This document shows, in pieces, positions 34,431 to 42,957 of a stretch of 64,000 nucleotides of DNA. Every line of letters starts with the position of its first letter. Position 1 is the stretch's first letter. A program made the translations under genes and the position numbers. The stretch spans positions 2,356,001 through 2,420,000 of the forward strand of contig NZ_CP048106.1 of NCBI RefSeq assembly GCF_010092985.1. The letters are read 5' to 3'. This DNA comes from Pontibacter pudoricolor. GTDB lineage: Bacteria > Bacteroidota > Bacteroidia > Cytophagales > Hymenobacteraceae. The notes beneath the pieces are model-generated. The model was not told the DNA's origin. It did not search any database and saw only the letters and a list, made by a program, of their open reading frames with translations.

Positions 34431-36845
34431 ATGAAATTTCCGCTGCTTGCCACAGGCCTGTGCTTTATACTTGCCACCAATGCGTTTGCACAGCTAACAG
34501 GCACATTAAAAGATGAGAAAGGCGTTGCCCTGCCCTACGCCAATGTAGCCGTTCTGCAATTACCCGATTCTATGGGCGTAACCGGTGCCATGACCAATGA
34601 AGACGGTTCATTTTTAATTCAAACACCAAAACCGGGCAATTATATCCTGCGAATCAGCACTCTGGGTTATACCCAACTATACACTGCTGCATTCCGGGTG
34701 GGCGACAGTTCGTTTAGGAAAAACTTTGGGGTTGTCGTCTTAAAAGAGGACGCCAGGTCATTGCGCGAAGTAACTGTAAGAACGACACGGCCTGCAATTA
34801 CCGTTGAATCTGATAAAATAGTAGTGAGCGTGGCAGGCACAGCCTTAGCAGCAGGCAGCACCGCGTTTGAAGTGCTGGAGAAAGCACCGGGTGTATTTAT
34901 TGACCAGGATGGCAACATTCAGCTAAACGGCAAAGCGGGCGCCAACGTGATGATTGATGGCAGGCTCACTTATTTTTCGGGGAAGGAATTGCAAAGTTAC
35001 CTGGAGGCCATGTCTGCTGAAAACATAAAAGAGATTGAAGTGATCTCAAATCCTTCGGCAAAGTATGAAGCGGCCGGAAGTTCCGGTATCATCAATATTA
35101 AACTGAAACAAAACACCCGCCTGGGCCTGAATGGTAGTTTAAATGCCGGCTACCAGTATAACGGTGCTTCGGGATACGCTGCGGGGATGAACCTGAACTA
35201 TAAAGCAGGCAACTGGAGTTCTTTTCTAAATCTGGACATGGCCGAGCGGCCGCGCCTGCGCGAAGGAGTCATGATCCGGGAATTTCACGCCAACGGGGCA
35301 GATGCCCGCTTTCACCAGCTGCGCGATGAAACCTTAAAAACACACACACCTGCCCTGCGTTTTGGCACTGATTATGACCTGAATGCACGCCATAGCCTGG
35401 GAGCTGTTGTGAACCTAAGCATGAATACCATGGACCGTGCTTTTTACTCCGGCACCGACATGAACGACCGGAAAACCGGAAAGCATACATTTGTAGCGGC
35501 CGGTAACTTTAACGATAACCGCAGCACCAACCATGCTTTTAACCTGCATTACAACGGCCGGCTCGATACCGTGGGTACTACCCTGGCGCTAAGTATGGAT
35601 TACATTCAGCTACAGAACAAGGCTAATGCTCGCTACGAGAACCAGTACCGGAACCTTCACGACAACACGACAACCGACGAGCTGCTGCGTACCTATAACC
35701 CCGGCTTTTACCACATTTACTCCGCCAACGCGGACTATAGTATGAAAGCCTGGCAAAATGCAACGCTGGAGGCAGGCCTGAAAGCAAGCCACGTGGTGTC
35801 AGATAATGAACTCAGTTTTTATGAAGTGAAAGAGGAACAGGAAGAGCTTGACGAGAACAGGAGCAACCATTACCGCTACACCGAAAGTATACTGGCGGGT
35901 TATGTGAACCTGAACACCAACCTAAGTGATACATGGAAATTGCAGGCTGGCCTGCGCGGCGAGCAGACTTTAGGCAAAGGAAAACCCGAAGCAGCAAACG
36001 CCATCCGCAAACATTATTTTAATCTTTTTCCGGGCCTGTTTTTAACCCAGCAGGTAAGCCCGCAATACCAGGTAACCTATAGTTACAGCAGCCGCATCGA
36101 CAGGCCCAACTACCGCTCGCTCAACCCATTCATTTTTTACCAGGACCCTTATAGCTGGGCAGAAGGCAACCCGGAACTGCGGCCACAATTCACCAGCATT
36201 TTTCAGGTAAACCAGCTGTTGCACAACACTTATAGTTTGCAGCTTGGTTATGCTCATACTAAGGACTTTTTTGCCGAAGTGCCCGAGCAGCATTCCGAAG
36301 ATAACACCACGGTTTACAAAGAACGCAACATTGATAAATCCGAGAACTATAGCGCCACGCTAATCGCACCTGTCAAGCTTCTTCCGGGATGGGATGTGAG
36401 CAACAACCTGGTGGCTGGCTACCAAAAGAATAAACTATTTTTAAAGGAGGAAGAAATACAAAACAGCCAGCTTTACTGGATGTTGCAATCTACGCACATC
36501 GTGCTGCTGCCTTGGGGGATCCAGCTACAGGCCACAGCCGGGTATAATTCCCCATCAAACTACGGCGTTTACCAGTTTAAGTGCCAGTGGTGGCTTGATG
36601 CCGGACTTAAACGCTCTTTTATGCAGGAAAAAGTGGATGTTACACTGGGTGCCACCGATATTTTCAGGACAAGGGACATGCGCGGCGATGCCAGCTATAA
36701 CGGCGATGTGTTCCGGTTTGTGAATTACTTTATGGTTAGAAGTATAAAGCTGAACCTGCGATACAACTTCCAGCACGGCCAGGATTTCAAAGCCCGCAGC
36801 AGAGGTATAAAACTGGATGAACTGAACCGGGCAGGCGGCCAGTAG
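34431..36845 (+). CDS. TonB-dependent receptor, outer-membrane beta-barrel family (PF14905 type)
   Basis: Start at 34431 (MKFPLLATGLCFILATNAFAQ) gives a clean signal peptide; the frame is open to 34392 but those codons lie in a hairpin. ~804 residues. A CarboxypepD_reg-like domain (about 22-105; GTLKDEKGVALPYANVAV), then a plug (EVTVRTTRPAITVESDKIVV, VLEKAPGVFIDQDGNIQLNGK, EIEVISNPSAKYEAAGSSGI) and a barrel typical of PF14905 (SYSSRIDRPNYRSLNPF, YSWAEGNPELRPQFTS). These receptors lack a SusD partner; cargo unknown. Follows the two hydrolases and may import their products, by inference. Confidence 0.92.
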   Translation: MKFPLLATGLCFILATNAFAQLTGTLKDEKGVALPYANVAVLQLPDSMGVTGAMTNEDGSFLIQTPKPGNYILRISTLGYTQLYTAAFRVGDSSFRKNFGVVVLKEDARSLREVTVRTTRPAITVESDKIVVSVAGTALAAGSTAFEVLEKAPGVFIDQDGNIQLNGKAGANVMIDGRLTYFSGKELQSYLEAMSAENIKEIEVISNPSAKYEAAGSSGIINIKLKQNTRLGLNGSLNAGYQYNGASGYAAGMNLNYKAGNWSSFLNLDMAERPRLREGVMIREFHANGADARFHQLRDETLKTHTPALRFGTDYDLNARHSLGAVVNLSMNTMDRAFYSGTDMNDRKTGKHTFVAAGNFNDNRSTNHAFNLHYNGRLDTVGTTLALSMDYIQLQNKANARYENQYRNLHDNTTTDELLRTYNPGFYHIYSANADYSMKAWQNATLEAGLKASHVVSDNELSFYEVKEEQEELDENRSNHYRYTESILAGYVNLNTNLSDTWKLQAGLRGEQTLGKGKPEAANAIRKHYFNLFPGLFLTQQVSPQYQVTYSYSSRIDRPNYRSLNPFIFYQDPYSWAEGNPELRPQFTSIFQVNQLLHNTYSLQLGYAHTKDFFAEVPEQHSEDNTTVYKERNIDKSENYSATLIAPVKLLPGWDVSNNLVAGYQKNKLFLKEEEIQNSQLYWMLQSTHIVLLPWGIQLQATAGYNSPSNYGVYQFKCQWWLDAGLKRSFMQEKVDVTLGATDIFRTRDMRGDASYNGDVFRFVNYFMVRSIKLNLRYNFQHGQDFKARSRGIKLDELNRAGGQ

Positions 36846-36889
36846 AAAGTATAAGCTTTAGTGCAAATACACCTTAAATCTGCATATAA

Positions 36890-36905
36890 GTGCATTATAG
36901 CACAC
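36890..36905 (-). promoter_or_regulatory. hip-type operator palindrome, orphan copy 1
   Basis: On the minus strand GTGTGCTATAATGCAC. It matches the operator upstream of the hipBST-like genes (identical 16-mer at 38614-38629), including flanking bases, but no hipB lies next to it. Confidence 0.6.
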
Positions 36906-36950
36906 TTTCGTTAGCTGTACTGCTAAGCTAACAGCAAAATAATAGCTTTC

Positions 36951-36966
36951 GTGCACTATAATGCAC
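36951..36966 (+). promoter_or_regulatory. hip-type operator palindrome, orphan copy 2
   Basis: GTGCACTATAATGCAC, the most symmetric of five copies. It lies 61 bp from copy 1, the same separation as the pair at 38614 and 38675 before hipB. Upstream words (AATAATAGCTTTCG) also match that region. Confidence 0.6.
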
Positions 36967-37159
36967 TTATCATTTGTTTTATTTCATGTAGCTCGCAACA
37001 AATTTAGTGCGCGGAGCCATAGTTTACGTATAAAAAAAAACAAAGGTAGCCAAGAACACCCCTTGAGGTTAGGCGACTTCAAGTTGCTCGAATCGTTAGG
37101 TGAGCACTGTAAACCAGTGCTACTAGTATGCTACAGTCCCAAATCCTGATTTTTCACTG

Positions 37160-37692
37160 CTAAACCGGTTCGGTTAAACGCTGAAGTATTTCTTCAAAAG
37201 CAGGGCTTAACACCAGGATCAGGTGTTCGATGAAAGCGGCATTATATATTGTAGCAGGGCCCATTACAGCCACAATGCCCAGGGTCTCATAGGTACTGGA
37301 AAGCAGGTAGGAACCCAGGTAGCTCTCAATACCTAGTTTCGCCAACGCCTGATCTTCGGGATAAGACTTACATTAAATGGGAAAAAGCAAAATCCGTATG
37401 TGCGTGCAGTTTCGCATGGGGTCCCGCGGAAGGCGTAAGTAATGTTGTCAAGTCGCTTATCGCCTTTCATCAGCAACAGGGTGCGCACATGTTCTTTGTC
37501 TGGCGTGATAGGGCCGATCAGAAAATATTCTGCTTTGGAATGTTGCAGAATCAGCAAGGCGGCTTCTACGAGAAAGCGCTTATCCGCGGGTTTATCCATC
37601 AGGGAGACGGCCTCATTTAAAATCATCTCTTCCTGCGGACCTGGAAGATAGTTCCCATTGTAGATGTTACGGTATTCCATGCACGACAACAA
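37160..37692 (-). pseudogene. Frameshifted GAF-domain protein gene
   Basis: Two overlapping minus-strand frames make one GAF-like protein. The first (start ~37680, MEYRNIYNGNY) runs through helices to the GAF core ITYAFRGTPCETARTYGFCFFPFNV, then drifts off frame. The second supplies YPEDQALAKLGIESYLGSYLLS, LGIVAVMG and the final helix LVLSPAFEEILQRL. The shift lies near 37362-37372. In phytochrome/histidine-kinase GAF domains the order is exactly TPC...C.FP...FPEDxxLxxLGxxSYLG. No kinase domain follows, so it was either a lone GAF protein or a truncated sensor. Confidence 0.75.
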
Positions 37693-37782
37693 AAGTTTGT
37701 AGTTCAGAAGCTTCAGGTATGCCTGTGTAACCTATAGACGAGTGGCAATGTTTAAGTAAAAGGGATGTTTGATTCAGGCGTA

Positions 37783-38190
37783 TTAATGAACAGGGAGATT
37801 CAGCCATTCTACAGCCGATGGGTAATCGAAGGAGTATTGGTGTTCAAAGCTGCCGTATTTCGTACTGTCGAGCATAATCTCCTGCACCGGGATCGTACTG
37901 AGTATATCGTGAGAGACAAGCACGGAAACCTTTTCAATACTGGTTTGTGCGAAACAGGGCATCCACTCGGAGCAGGTCCAGTTCTTGTCGGTAAGCAGAA
38001 TAGGTCATAATTTGCGGTCATCAGATAACATATACCGCACTTGGTACAGTTCTGCAAGTTCAAGCACTCTGTTACATTCAGTACGATATGTGTCACTTGG
38101 CAGGCAGCCATTCCATTCCAGAACCAGTAAGCTCTGACTTGGAGCGTGGTGGATTTGTATATAATCCCCCTTGTAAATAGTTTGCAGCAT
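37783..38190 (-). pseudogene. SpoIIAA/STAS-like protein gene with in-frame TGA
   Basis: Start MLQTIYKGDYIQIHHAPSQS at 38190. The frame reads ~61 residues to MLSDDRKL, meets TGA at 38005-38007, then stays in frame for a further 74 codons (PILLTDKNWTCSEWMPCF, SFDYPSAVEWLNLPVH) to TAA at 37783. The whole resembles the ~135-residue STAS/SpoIIAA-like proteins of Bacteroidota and the intact relative at 48695. The stop is where family members have a variable residue after RKL/RKR. Neighbour of the broken GAF gene, so both seem to be decaying together. Confidence 0.75.
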
Positions 38191-38745
38191 AGCTTTCTGA
38201 ACAGTAAGCGTTTAACAAATGGTTCAACGGGGTCTTATACTTCTATTTTGTAATCACCCAACACTTAGAATAAAGCGTGATTATTTCCCTTCATCCCCGC
38301 TGGACCGTGTTAGCGACAGATAGTCTTGATGCACTCTACATTATATGCCTACCTATCTCCCCTCCTTTTGCAGAATTCTAGAAGAGCAGTTCTTCTTGTA
38401 TGTTGAAGTGAGTAACTTATCGTTCGGCGGGAGTAGTGAGGTCTTGAACCTACAACTCATACAGCTATTCCTAAGCGAATTATAATCTATAAAATAATTC
38501 ACGCTCCTGATTACGCACTACGCTGACATATATGGCCCTACCCTATAAACCTTATAAATTCTGTCCCTTTTATATTGACTTCATAACTATGACACGCATC
38601 CTACCATACATAAGTGCATTATAGCACACCTTAGGTAGTGATTCTGATGAATGGATATAAAATTATTAGCTTTTGTGCAACATAATGCACCTCTACCATG
38701 TTTATCACAAAAAAGAAGCTATATTTACACAAATAGTGTACTATA
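38191..38745 (+). other. Regulatory region upstream of the hipBST-like operon
   Basis: 555 bp without a supported gene. The right half carries three copies of the hip-type operator (38614, 38675, 38736). Left half: no recognised structure. Confidence 0.6.
38614..38690 (+). promoter_or_regulatory. hip operator pair upstream of the toxin-antitoxin operon
   Basis: Two 16-bp sites, 38614-38629 (minus-strand GTGTGCTATAATGCAC) and 38675-38690 (GTGCAACATAATGCAC), 61 bp apart. Their repetition before an XRE-type antitoxin gene fits cooperative HipB autorepression. The sequence differs from the E. coli TATCC/GGATA operator. Confidence 0.65.
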
Positions 38746-38751
38746 ATGCAC
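38736..38751 (+). promoter_or_regulatory. hip operator overlapping the hipB start codon
   Basis: GTGTACTATAATGCAC spans the ATG at 38746-38748. A repressor bound here would block the very start of the gene. A TATATTTA element lies just upstream (38720-38727), suggesting a very short leader. Confidence 0.6.
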
Positions 38752-38952
38752 CAAATTCATAAGGTTATTAAAGAAAGAAGGTCCATACTAGGGATAACGC
38801 AGGAAGACCTGGCTTCTATGGCAGGGGTATCCTTGCGTACCCTGAAGGCCATCGAAACAGGAAAAGGCAACCCGTCGCTACGCACCCTCCAAAACCTTGT
38901 AGAAGTACTGGGCATGGAGGTACAGCTCGGGCTAAGGCAGACATATGCATGA
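38746..38952 (+). CDS. HipB-like XRE antitoxin/repressor
   Basis: 68 residues, one helix-turn-helix (ITQEDLASMAGVSLRTLKAIETGKGNPSLRTLQNLVEVLG), the classical XRE fold, with a short C-terminal strand (MEVQLGL) like HipB. It would bind the palindromes around its own start. Its stop overlaps the next start codon by 4 bp (ATGA), so hipB and the hipS-like gene are translationally coupled. Confidence 0.88.
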   Translation: MHQIHKVIKERRSILGITQEDLASMAGVSLRTLKAIETGKGNPSLRTLQNLVEVLGMEVQLGLRQTYA

Positions 38953-39278
38953 GGAAGGCACAGGTATATTACAACAAAGAACTGGCAGGCACCCTTACCG
39001 AGCTAAGTCCAAAGGAGTATGTGTTCCGGTACGAAGACCCTTACTTCACTTCCAGGGAGTTTCCGGCCATCAGCCTGACCCTGCCCAAACAGCAGCAGGA
39101 ATACAGGAGTGATCACCTGTTCCCCTTCTTTTTCAACATGCTCTCTGAAGGAATAAACCGCGACCTGCAAAGCAGGCAGCTGCAAATTGATGAGCAGGAC
39201 TATTTCGGCCTGCTCCTGGCCACAGCACAATATGATACCATCGGGGCCATTACCCTTCGACCTTTAACTGACTCCTGA
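38949..39278 (+). CDS. HipS-like protein (HipA N-subdomain homologue)
   Basis: 109 residues matching the N-terminal subdomain of HipA (KAQVYYNKELAGTLTELSPKEYVFRYEDPYF, ISLTLPKQQQEY, LFPFFFNMLSEGINRDLQSR, DYFGLLLATAQYDTIGAITL). In canonical HipA this is fused to the kinase; here it is a separate gene. In the described HipBST systems the free small protein acts as the antitoxin, whereas HipB serves as repressor. 5 bp before the kinase gene. Confidence 0.88.
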   Translation: MRKAQVYYNKELAGTLTELSPKEYVFRYEDPYFTSREFPAISLTLPKQQQEYRSDHLFPFFFNMLSEGINRDLQSRQLQIDEQDYFGLLLATAQYDTIGAITLRPLTDS

Positions 39279-39283
39279 TACGT

Positions 39284-40306
39284 ATGCCTCTCCCGGAAAT
39301 AAATCACTGCCCCGGTACGTTATCCCCGGGCTTTACCACCTACAGCCCCGCCTGCCTGCGCAATGTGTTTCAGGGTAAAAAAGTGAGCCATCTGCTCCCC
39401 TACCTGCCACCGCAGGTAAGCGAGCAGGATGCCGAGAAATTCCTGGAAAACAGGAAGCGTATTTCTATTTCCGGGGTCCAGGAAAAGCTTTCGCTACTGC
39501 TGGAAAAAAACCAGCTACGCCTAACACAGGAAGGCGAGCAGGGCGGGTATATCCTGAAGCCCATCCCGCGGGACGTGAAAAAACCGGACCAGGTACCGGC
39601 AAATGAGCACCTGACTATGCAACTTGCCCGGCAGGTATACAAGTTGAATACGGCCGAAAATGCGTTGATTTTTTTCCAGAACGGAGAGCCTGCCTACATC
39701 ACCAGACGCTTTGACCTGAAGCCGGACAGAGACAACCACCGCCAGGAAGACTTTGCTTCCCTTGCCGGCAGAACCAGTCATACAGCCGGCAGGGATTTCA
39801 AATACGAAGGCAGTTATGAGGAAATAGCCACCCTGATACGGCAGTTGGTACCTGCTTACCGGGTAGAACTGGAAAAATTCTTTTCCCTGGTACTGTTCAA
39901 CTATTTATTTTCCAACGGGGATGCGCACCTGAAAAGCTTTTCCCTGATTGACACTGCATTCGGAGACTTTATCCTGAGCCCTGCCTATGACCTGATGTGC
40001 ACGCATCTGCACCTGGACGACTCCTGCTTTGCACTTAAGAGCGGACTGTTTGCAGGGGACTTTGAGACGGAAAGCTTTCAGACCAACGGCTTCTATGCTT
40101 ATGACGATTTTTACACCTTTGCCCAACGCATCGGCCTGCAGGAAAAAAGAGCGCTGGGTATCCTGAAAACCTACCAGCAGGATCACCCAGGTGTGCATAT
40201 GCTCATTGATCGTTCTTTTCTGCAGGATGACATGAAGGAGATGTATCGAAGGCTATACCAGGAAAGACGGAAGATGCTCAACTACTCCCTGGAAGCAACT
40301 ACCTAA
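39284..40306 (+). CDS. HipT-like serine/threonine kinase toxin
   Basis: 340 residues: the HipA kinase core without the N-subdomain. The Gly-rich loop contains Ser61-Ile-Ser63 (RISISGVQEKLS); in HipT of HipBST systems two serines in an SIS motif are autophosphorylation sites. Further landmarks are YILKP (ATP-binding Lys92), the catalytic NGDAHLKS (Asp213) and SPAYDLM (metal-binding Asp236). Known family members phosphorylate an aminoacyl-tRNA synthetase (HipA: GltX; HipT: TrpS); the target here is not predictable. The three-gene order B-S-T matches HipBST. Confidence 0.88.
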   Translation: MPLPEINHCPGTLSPGFTTYSPACLRNVFQGKKVSHLLPYLPPQVSEQDAEKFLENRKRISISGVQEKLSLLLEKNQLRLTQEGEQGGYILKPIPRDVKKPDQVPANEHLTMQLARQVYKLNTAENALIFFQNGEPAYITRRFDLKPDRDNHRQEDFASLAGRTSHTAGRDFKYEGSYEEIATLIRQLVPAYRVELEKFFSLVLFNYLFSNGDAHLKSFSLIDTAFGDFILSPAYDLMCTHLHLDDSCFALKSGLFAGDFETESFQTNGFYAYDDFYTFAQRIGLQEKRALGILKTYQQDHPGVHMLIDRSFLQDDMKEMYRRLYQERRKMLNYSLEATT

Positions 40307-40318
40307 AAAGGGCACGCC

Positions 40319-41380
40319 TTACAGGTTTGCCTTTGGAGCGTTTAAAACTTGCTTCCCGTTCAGCCAGGCTTGCCAGTCTTCGGCCACCTGGTCCCAGCCG
40401 AACTTATCATGATCGACTTTCCCTTCCTTGTCAAAACCAAAGTAGTTGTGTTCCACCCCGATGTAGGGGTGGAAGGTAAAGTTTTTCTTCCCTTTCCGAA
40501 TGGTTTCCAGTCGCAGGTAATCGTTAAAGGGAACCCCATGGTCTTTGGTGCCATAGCTCACCAGCACAGGTATTTTCAGCTGCAGCAGGTAGTCAATCGG
40601 TGGCTGGGAGAAAGTATAGGTGGTTTTATAGGCGTCCCCACCCTGTGAGGCGATACTGGTGGGATCCCCCACGATGGTTTCCCAGTACCGGAAGGCTTCC
40701 TCTGCTCGTGTACCGGTCGTGTCGTCGTATTGCCGGGCTTGTGAAATCATCGAAGCCATTCTGCCGAAAGGGTTTCCACCCGAGTAGATAAGGTGTGTTA
40801 CGGCCTTGCTTTCAAGCGCAAGTTTAGCCACCACCGTAGAGCCAGCGGAGTGACCTGCCGCTACCAGTTTGTCCTTAGTCACCCAGGGTTGCTTTTTTAA
40901 ATGCTTTATCACTGCTTTAGCCCGGTTGACGTAGTAATCCACGTTGTCTCTGGCATAGAATTGGACCGGGGGAATGCCCGTTTGGGGATCCGTGTAAGCG
41001 CCATGCTTCAAATCACTATAATTGGCAATCAGAGGCACATAGGGTTTGCTGATAATCACCAGATGGTAATCTAGTAGCAGGCTGTCTGTCTGGAAGGGAA
41101 AAAACCTGTAAGGCTTTCCTGTATCGTCCAGTAAAATAAGGGGGCGTGCCTGGGAGCCCTGATCAAAAAGAAAGATCGGTTTTGCATTCTTTTCTTCCCC
41201 TTTTTTAGACATAACCAGGATGTCGACAGGGTCGTTTTGGTAGCGTAGCTGCAGGTGGCGGTAGCCAAAATCTGCTGGCTTTTTAGATTGTGCTGCTGCC
41301 AGAAAAGCAACGCACAAAAGAAAATTTACTAGCAAGGAAAGCTTTTTCACTCTTCCGTTTGGTTTAATATATAGTACCAT
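40319..41380 (-). CDS. Secreted alpha/beta hydrolase
   Basis: 353 residues with an N-terminal hydrophobic segment (LSLLVNFLLCVAFLAAAQ). The nucleophile elbow is AAGHSAGS. Asp and His candidates lie in VSYGTKDHGVPF and YIGVEHNYFGF. YSGGNPFGRMASM is a family-like loop. Predicted esterase/peptidase of the S9/dienelactone-hydrolase kind; substrate unknown. Convergent with hipT, only 12 bp apart. Confidence 0.8.
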   Translation of the reverse strand: MVLYIKPNGRVKKLSLLVNFLLCVAFLAAAQSKKPADFGYRHLQLRYQNDPVDILVMSKKGEEKNAKPIFLFDQGSQARPLILLDDTGKPYRFFPFQTDSLLLDYHLVIISKPYVPLIANYSDLKHGAYTDPQTGIPPVQFYARDNVDYYVNRAKAVIKHLKKQPWVTKDKLVAAGHSAGSTVVAKLALESKAVTHLIYSGGNPFGRMASMISQARQYDDTTGTRAEEAFRYWETIVGDPTSIASQGGDAYKTTYTFSQPPIDYLLQLKIPVLVSYGTKDHGVPFNDYLRLETIRKGKKNFTFHPYIGVEHNYFGFDKEGKVDHDKFGWDQVAEDWQAWLNGKQVLNAPKANL

Positions 41381-41510
41381 TCAACATTCACCGCTTTGTG
41401 GACGGGCAGGATGCACAGCATTACCTCTCTCAACCTGAGCACAACCGTAAGGGAATATAGTTAAATATAAGTTAACCCCACCTGATGGGGAGGTATTACT
41501 AGCCTCTGCT

Positions 41511-41777
41511 TTAGTTCAAAGGTATTGTTGCCCTGATCGTGTTGATAAATAATAACCCATCATAAAGTTTTGCATAAGAGCCTTGCACAAGCACATGCTC
41601 CAGGCTTTTCTTAAGCAGGGCTAAGTCAGAATAATCTTCATTAAGTGGTTCTATGTTGATTACTGCAACTGCATTTTCTTTAATGTAAGCTAATCGGTTA
41701 ATATTCGATTGCGCAAAAGCCTGAAGTGATGGACAAAGCAGTAAAAATAGCAGAGGTAATGTCTTTATATTTCTCAT
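41511..41777 (-). pseudogene. Probable internally deleted erythromycin-esterase-like remnant
   Basis: 88 residues: signal peptide MRNIKTLPLLFLLLCPSLQAFAQS, then YIKENAVAVINIEPLNEDYSDLALLKKSLE, which resembles the N-terminus of Bacteroidota erythromycin-esterase family proteins, then AKLYDGLLFINTIRATIPL, which resembles their C-terminal end. The catalytic core of ~300 residues between them is missing. Read as an in-frame deletion remnant; it could still be a short secreted peptide. The family assignment is from memory of motifs. Confidence 0.5.
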
Positions 41778-41793
41778 TAATTAAGTTTGGTAC

Positions 41794-41856
41794 AAAGATT
41801 AGTACAGGCTGCGAATGAGGTAGAGCCGAAGCTTAAAGCCTGTGCAGCGTTGTATA
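41794..41856 (-). other. attC-like hairpin downstream of the XRE-membrane gene
   Basis: ACAGGCT (41808-41814) pairs with AGCCTGT (~41838-41844). On the minus strand the element starts ATACAAC and ends near TTTGTAC, right after the XRE-membrane gene. Size and terminal boxes are attC-like. Compare 2249-2320 and 42504-42541. Confidence 0.3.
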
Positions 41857-41885
41857 TCGTTCTTCTTTCGGCCACCCCATATTTC

Positions 41886-42455
41886 TTACGCTATACTACT
41901 GTTAAAACTTAATAGTCTTTTACCATAATATAGAAAAGCTACAGCTATTGTTAAGCTGGGAACAAGACCTGAGACAAAAGCTTTTGGAAAACCTATTATT
42001 AAGGTAGCAAAAACCATATATACAAAGAAACCGCCACCATAATAAAGCACACGCTTGGCTTCATCCATATGCTGCGTCTTAGCCACAACTAAAAGAGGCA
42101 TACATACACTGAGTAGATAAGCTCCCACTCGGCTATTCATATTTGCATCAGTGTCTAAGGTTAGGTAGCCGAAAGCGGACATCATAGCGAAGTTGAGGAC
42201 GATTAAAAATATGCCATTGAGGATTAATGATCCTACTTTTCTTTCTTTAATGGGCTGTTCTACCTTCTTTAGTTCTTCTGTTTCTAGTTGCAGCACATCG
42301 CAAAGCATATTTAGGGTGCTTCCACGAGGTGTATTTTCATTATTCTCTATCCGTTGAATAGTTCTTAAATTTACCTTAGATAACTCAGCTAATTCTTCCT
42401 GTGTTAGCCCCTTTGCTTTTCTGCATTCAGAGATTTTCTGCCCAATTGTACTCAT
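41886..42455 (-). CDS. XRE regulator fused to a membrane domain
   Basis: 189 residues. The first ~62 residues are an XRE helix-turn-helix (LTQEELAELSKVNLRTIQRIENNENTPRGSTLNMLCDVL). After a short charged linker come about four membrane helices (residues 74-92, 107-122, 134-152 and 158-176). A membrane-tethered DNA-binding protein; such proteins often sense envelope signals or restrain a neighbour gene. AT-rich compared with adjacent core genes, and flanked on both sides by attC-like hairpins. Confidence 0.8.
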   Translation of the reverse strand: MSTIGQKISECRKAKGLTQEELAELSKVNLRTIQRIENNENTPRGSTLNMLCDVLQLETEELKKVEQPIKERKVGSLILNGIFLIVLNFAMMSAFGYLTLDTDANMNSRVGAYLLSVCMPLLVVAKTQHMDEAKRVLYYGGGFFVYMVFATLIIGFPKAFVSGLVPSLTIAVAFLYYGKRLLSFNSSIA

Positions 42456-42503
42456 TTATGAAGTATGTTAGTTCGTCTTAAAAGTATGGGTTTATTGTTT
42501 CCG

Positions 42504-42541
42504 TGCTAACGTCCTGATTGCGGCATTTAGAGACATTAGCA
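42504..42541 (-). other. attC-like inverted repeat upstream of the XRE-membrane gene
   Basis: TGCTAACGTC (42504-42513) and GACATTAGCA (42532-42541) are complementary at 9 of 10 positions, with an 18-nt centre. The remaining 42542-42957 shows no gene. Confidence 0.3.
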
Positions 42542-42957
42542 AAAAGTCGTAGTTTGTCATACATATTTAACTCAAAACCATTGGCTTTCCTTGAACAACG
42601 TGCTGGTATAGCAGATGGTAAGGCGTAACCGAAGCATGAATACTATACTTTGTTGATGGATAGTTATTTTTTATTGCTGTTCCTGATAAACCCAAAATTT
42701 TCTTTTCATTGTTTTTATTACCAACGGATGGCTACGGAGAGAAATTAGGATGCCCTGCGCATGTATGTTTTGCACGCACTACCCTTTGAGAAAACCTTAT
42801 TAGTCCAACAAGCTTCGATTTATTAACGTCCCCGCTGCTTACCAGGAATACAACAACAGTCCCAATCACCGTATTACTCATTACTTTTCGGTAAAATAAC
42901 GGCAGATCTTTTTAAAATTAAACCTGCTCCTTACATGTTAAAAGAGGTATTGCTATT

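Noticed and set aside
36961..37149. 62-codon plus-strand frame starting inside the orphan hip operator
   Set aside because: Looked like a hipB replacement at first, but the translation has no helix-turn-helix and is lysine/serine noise.
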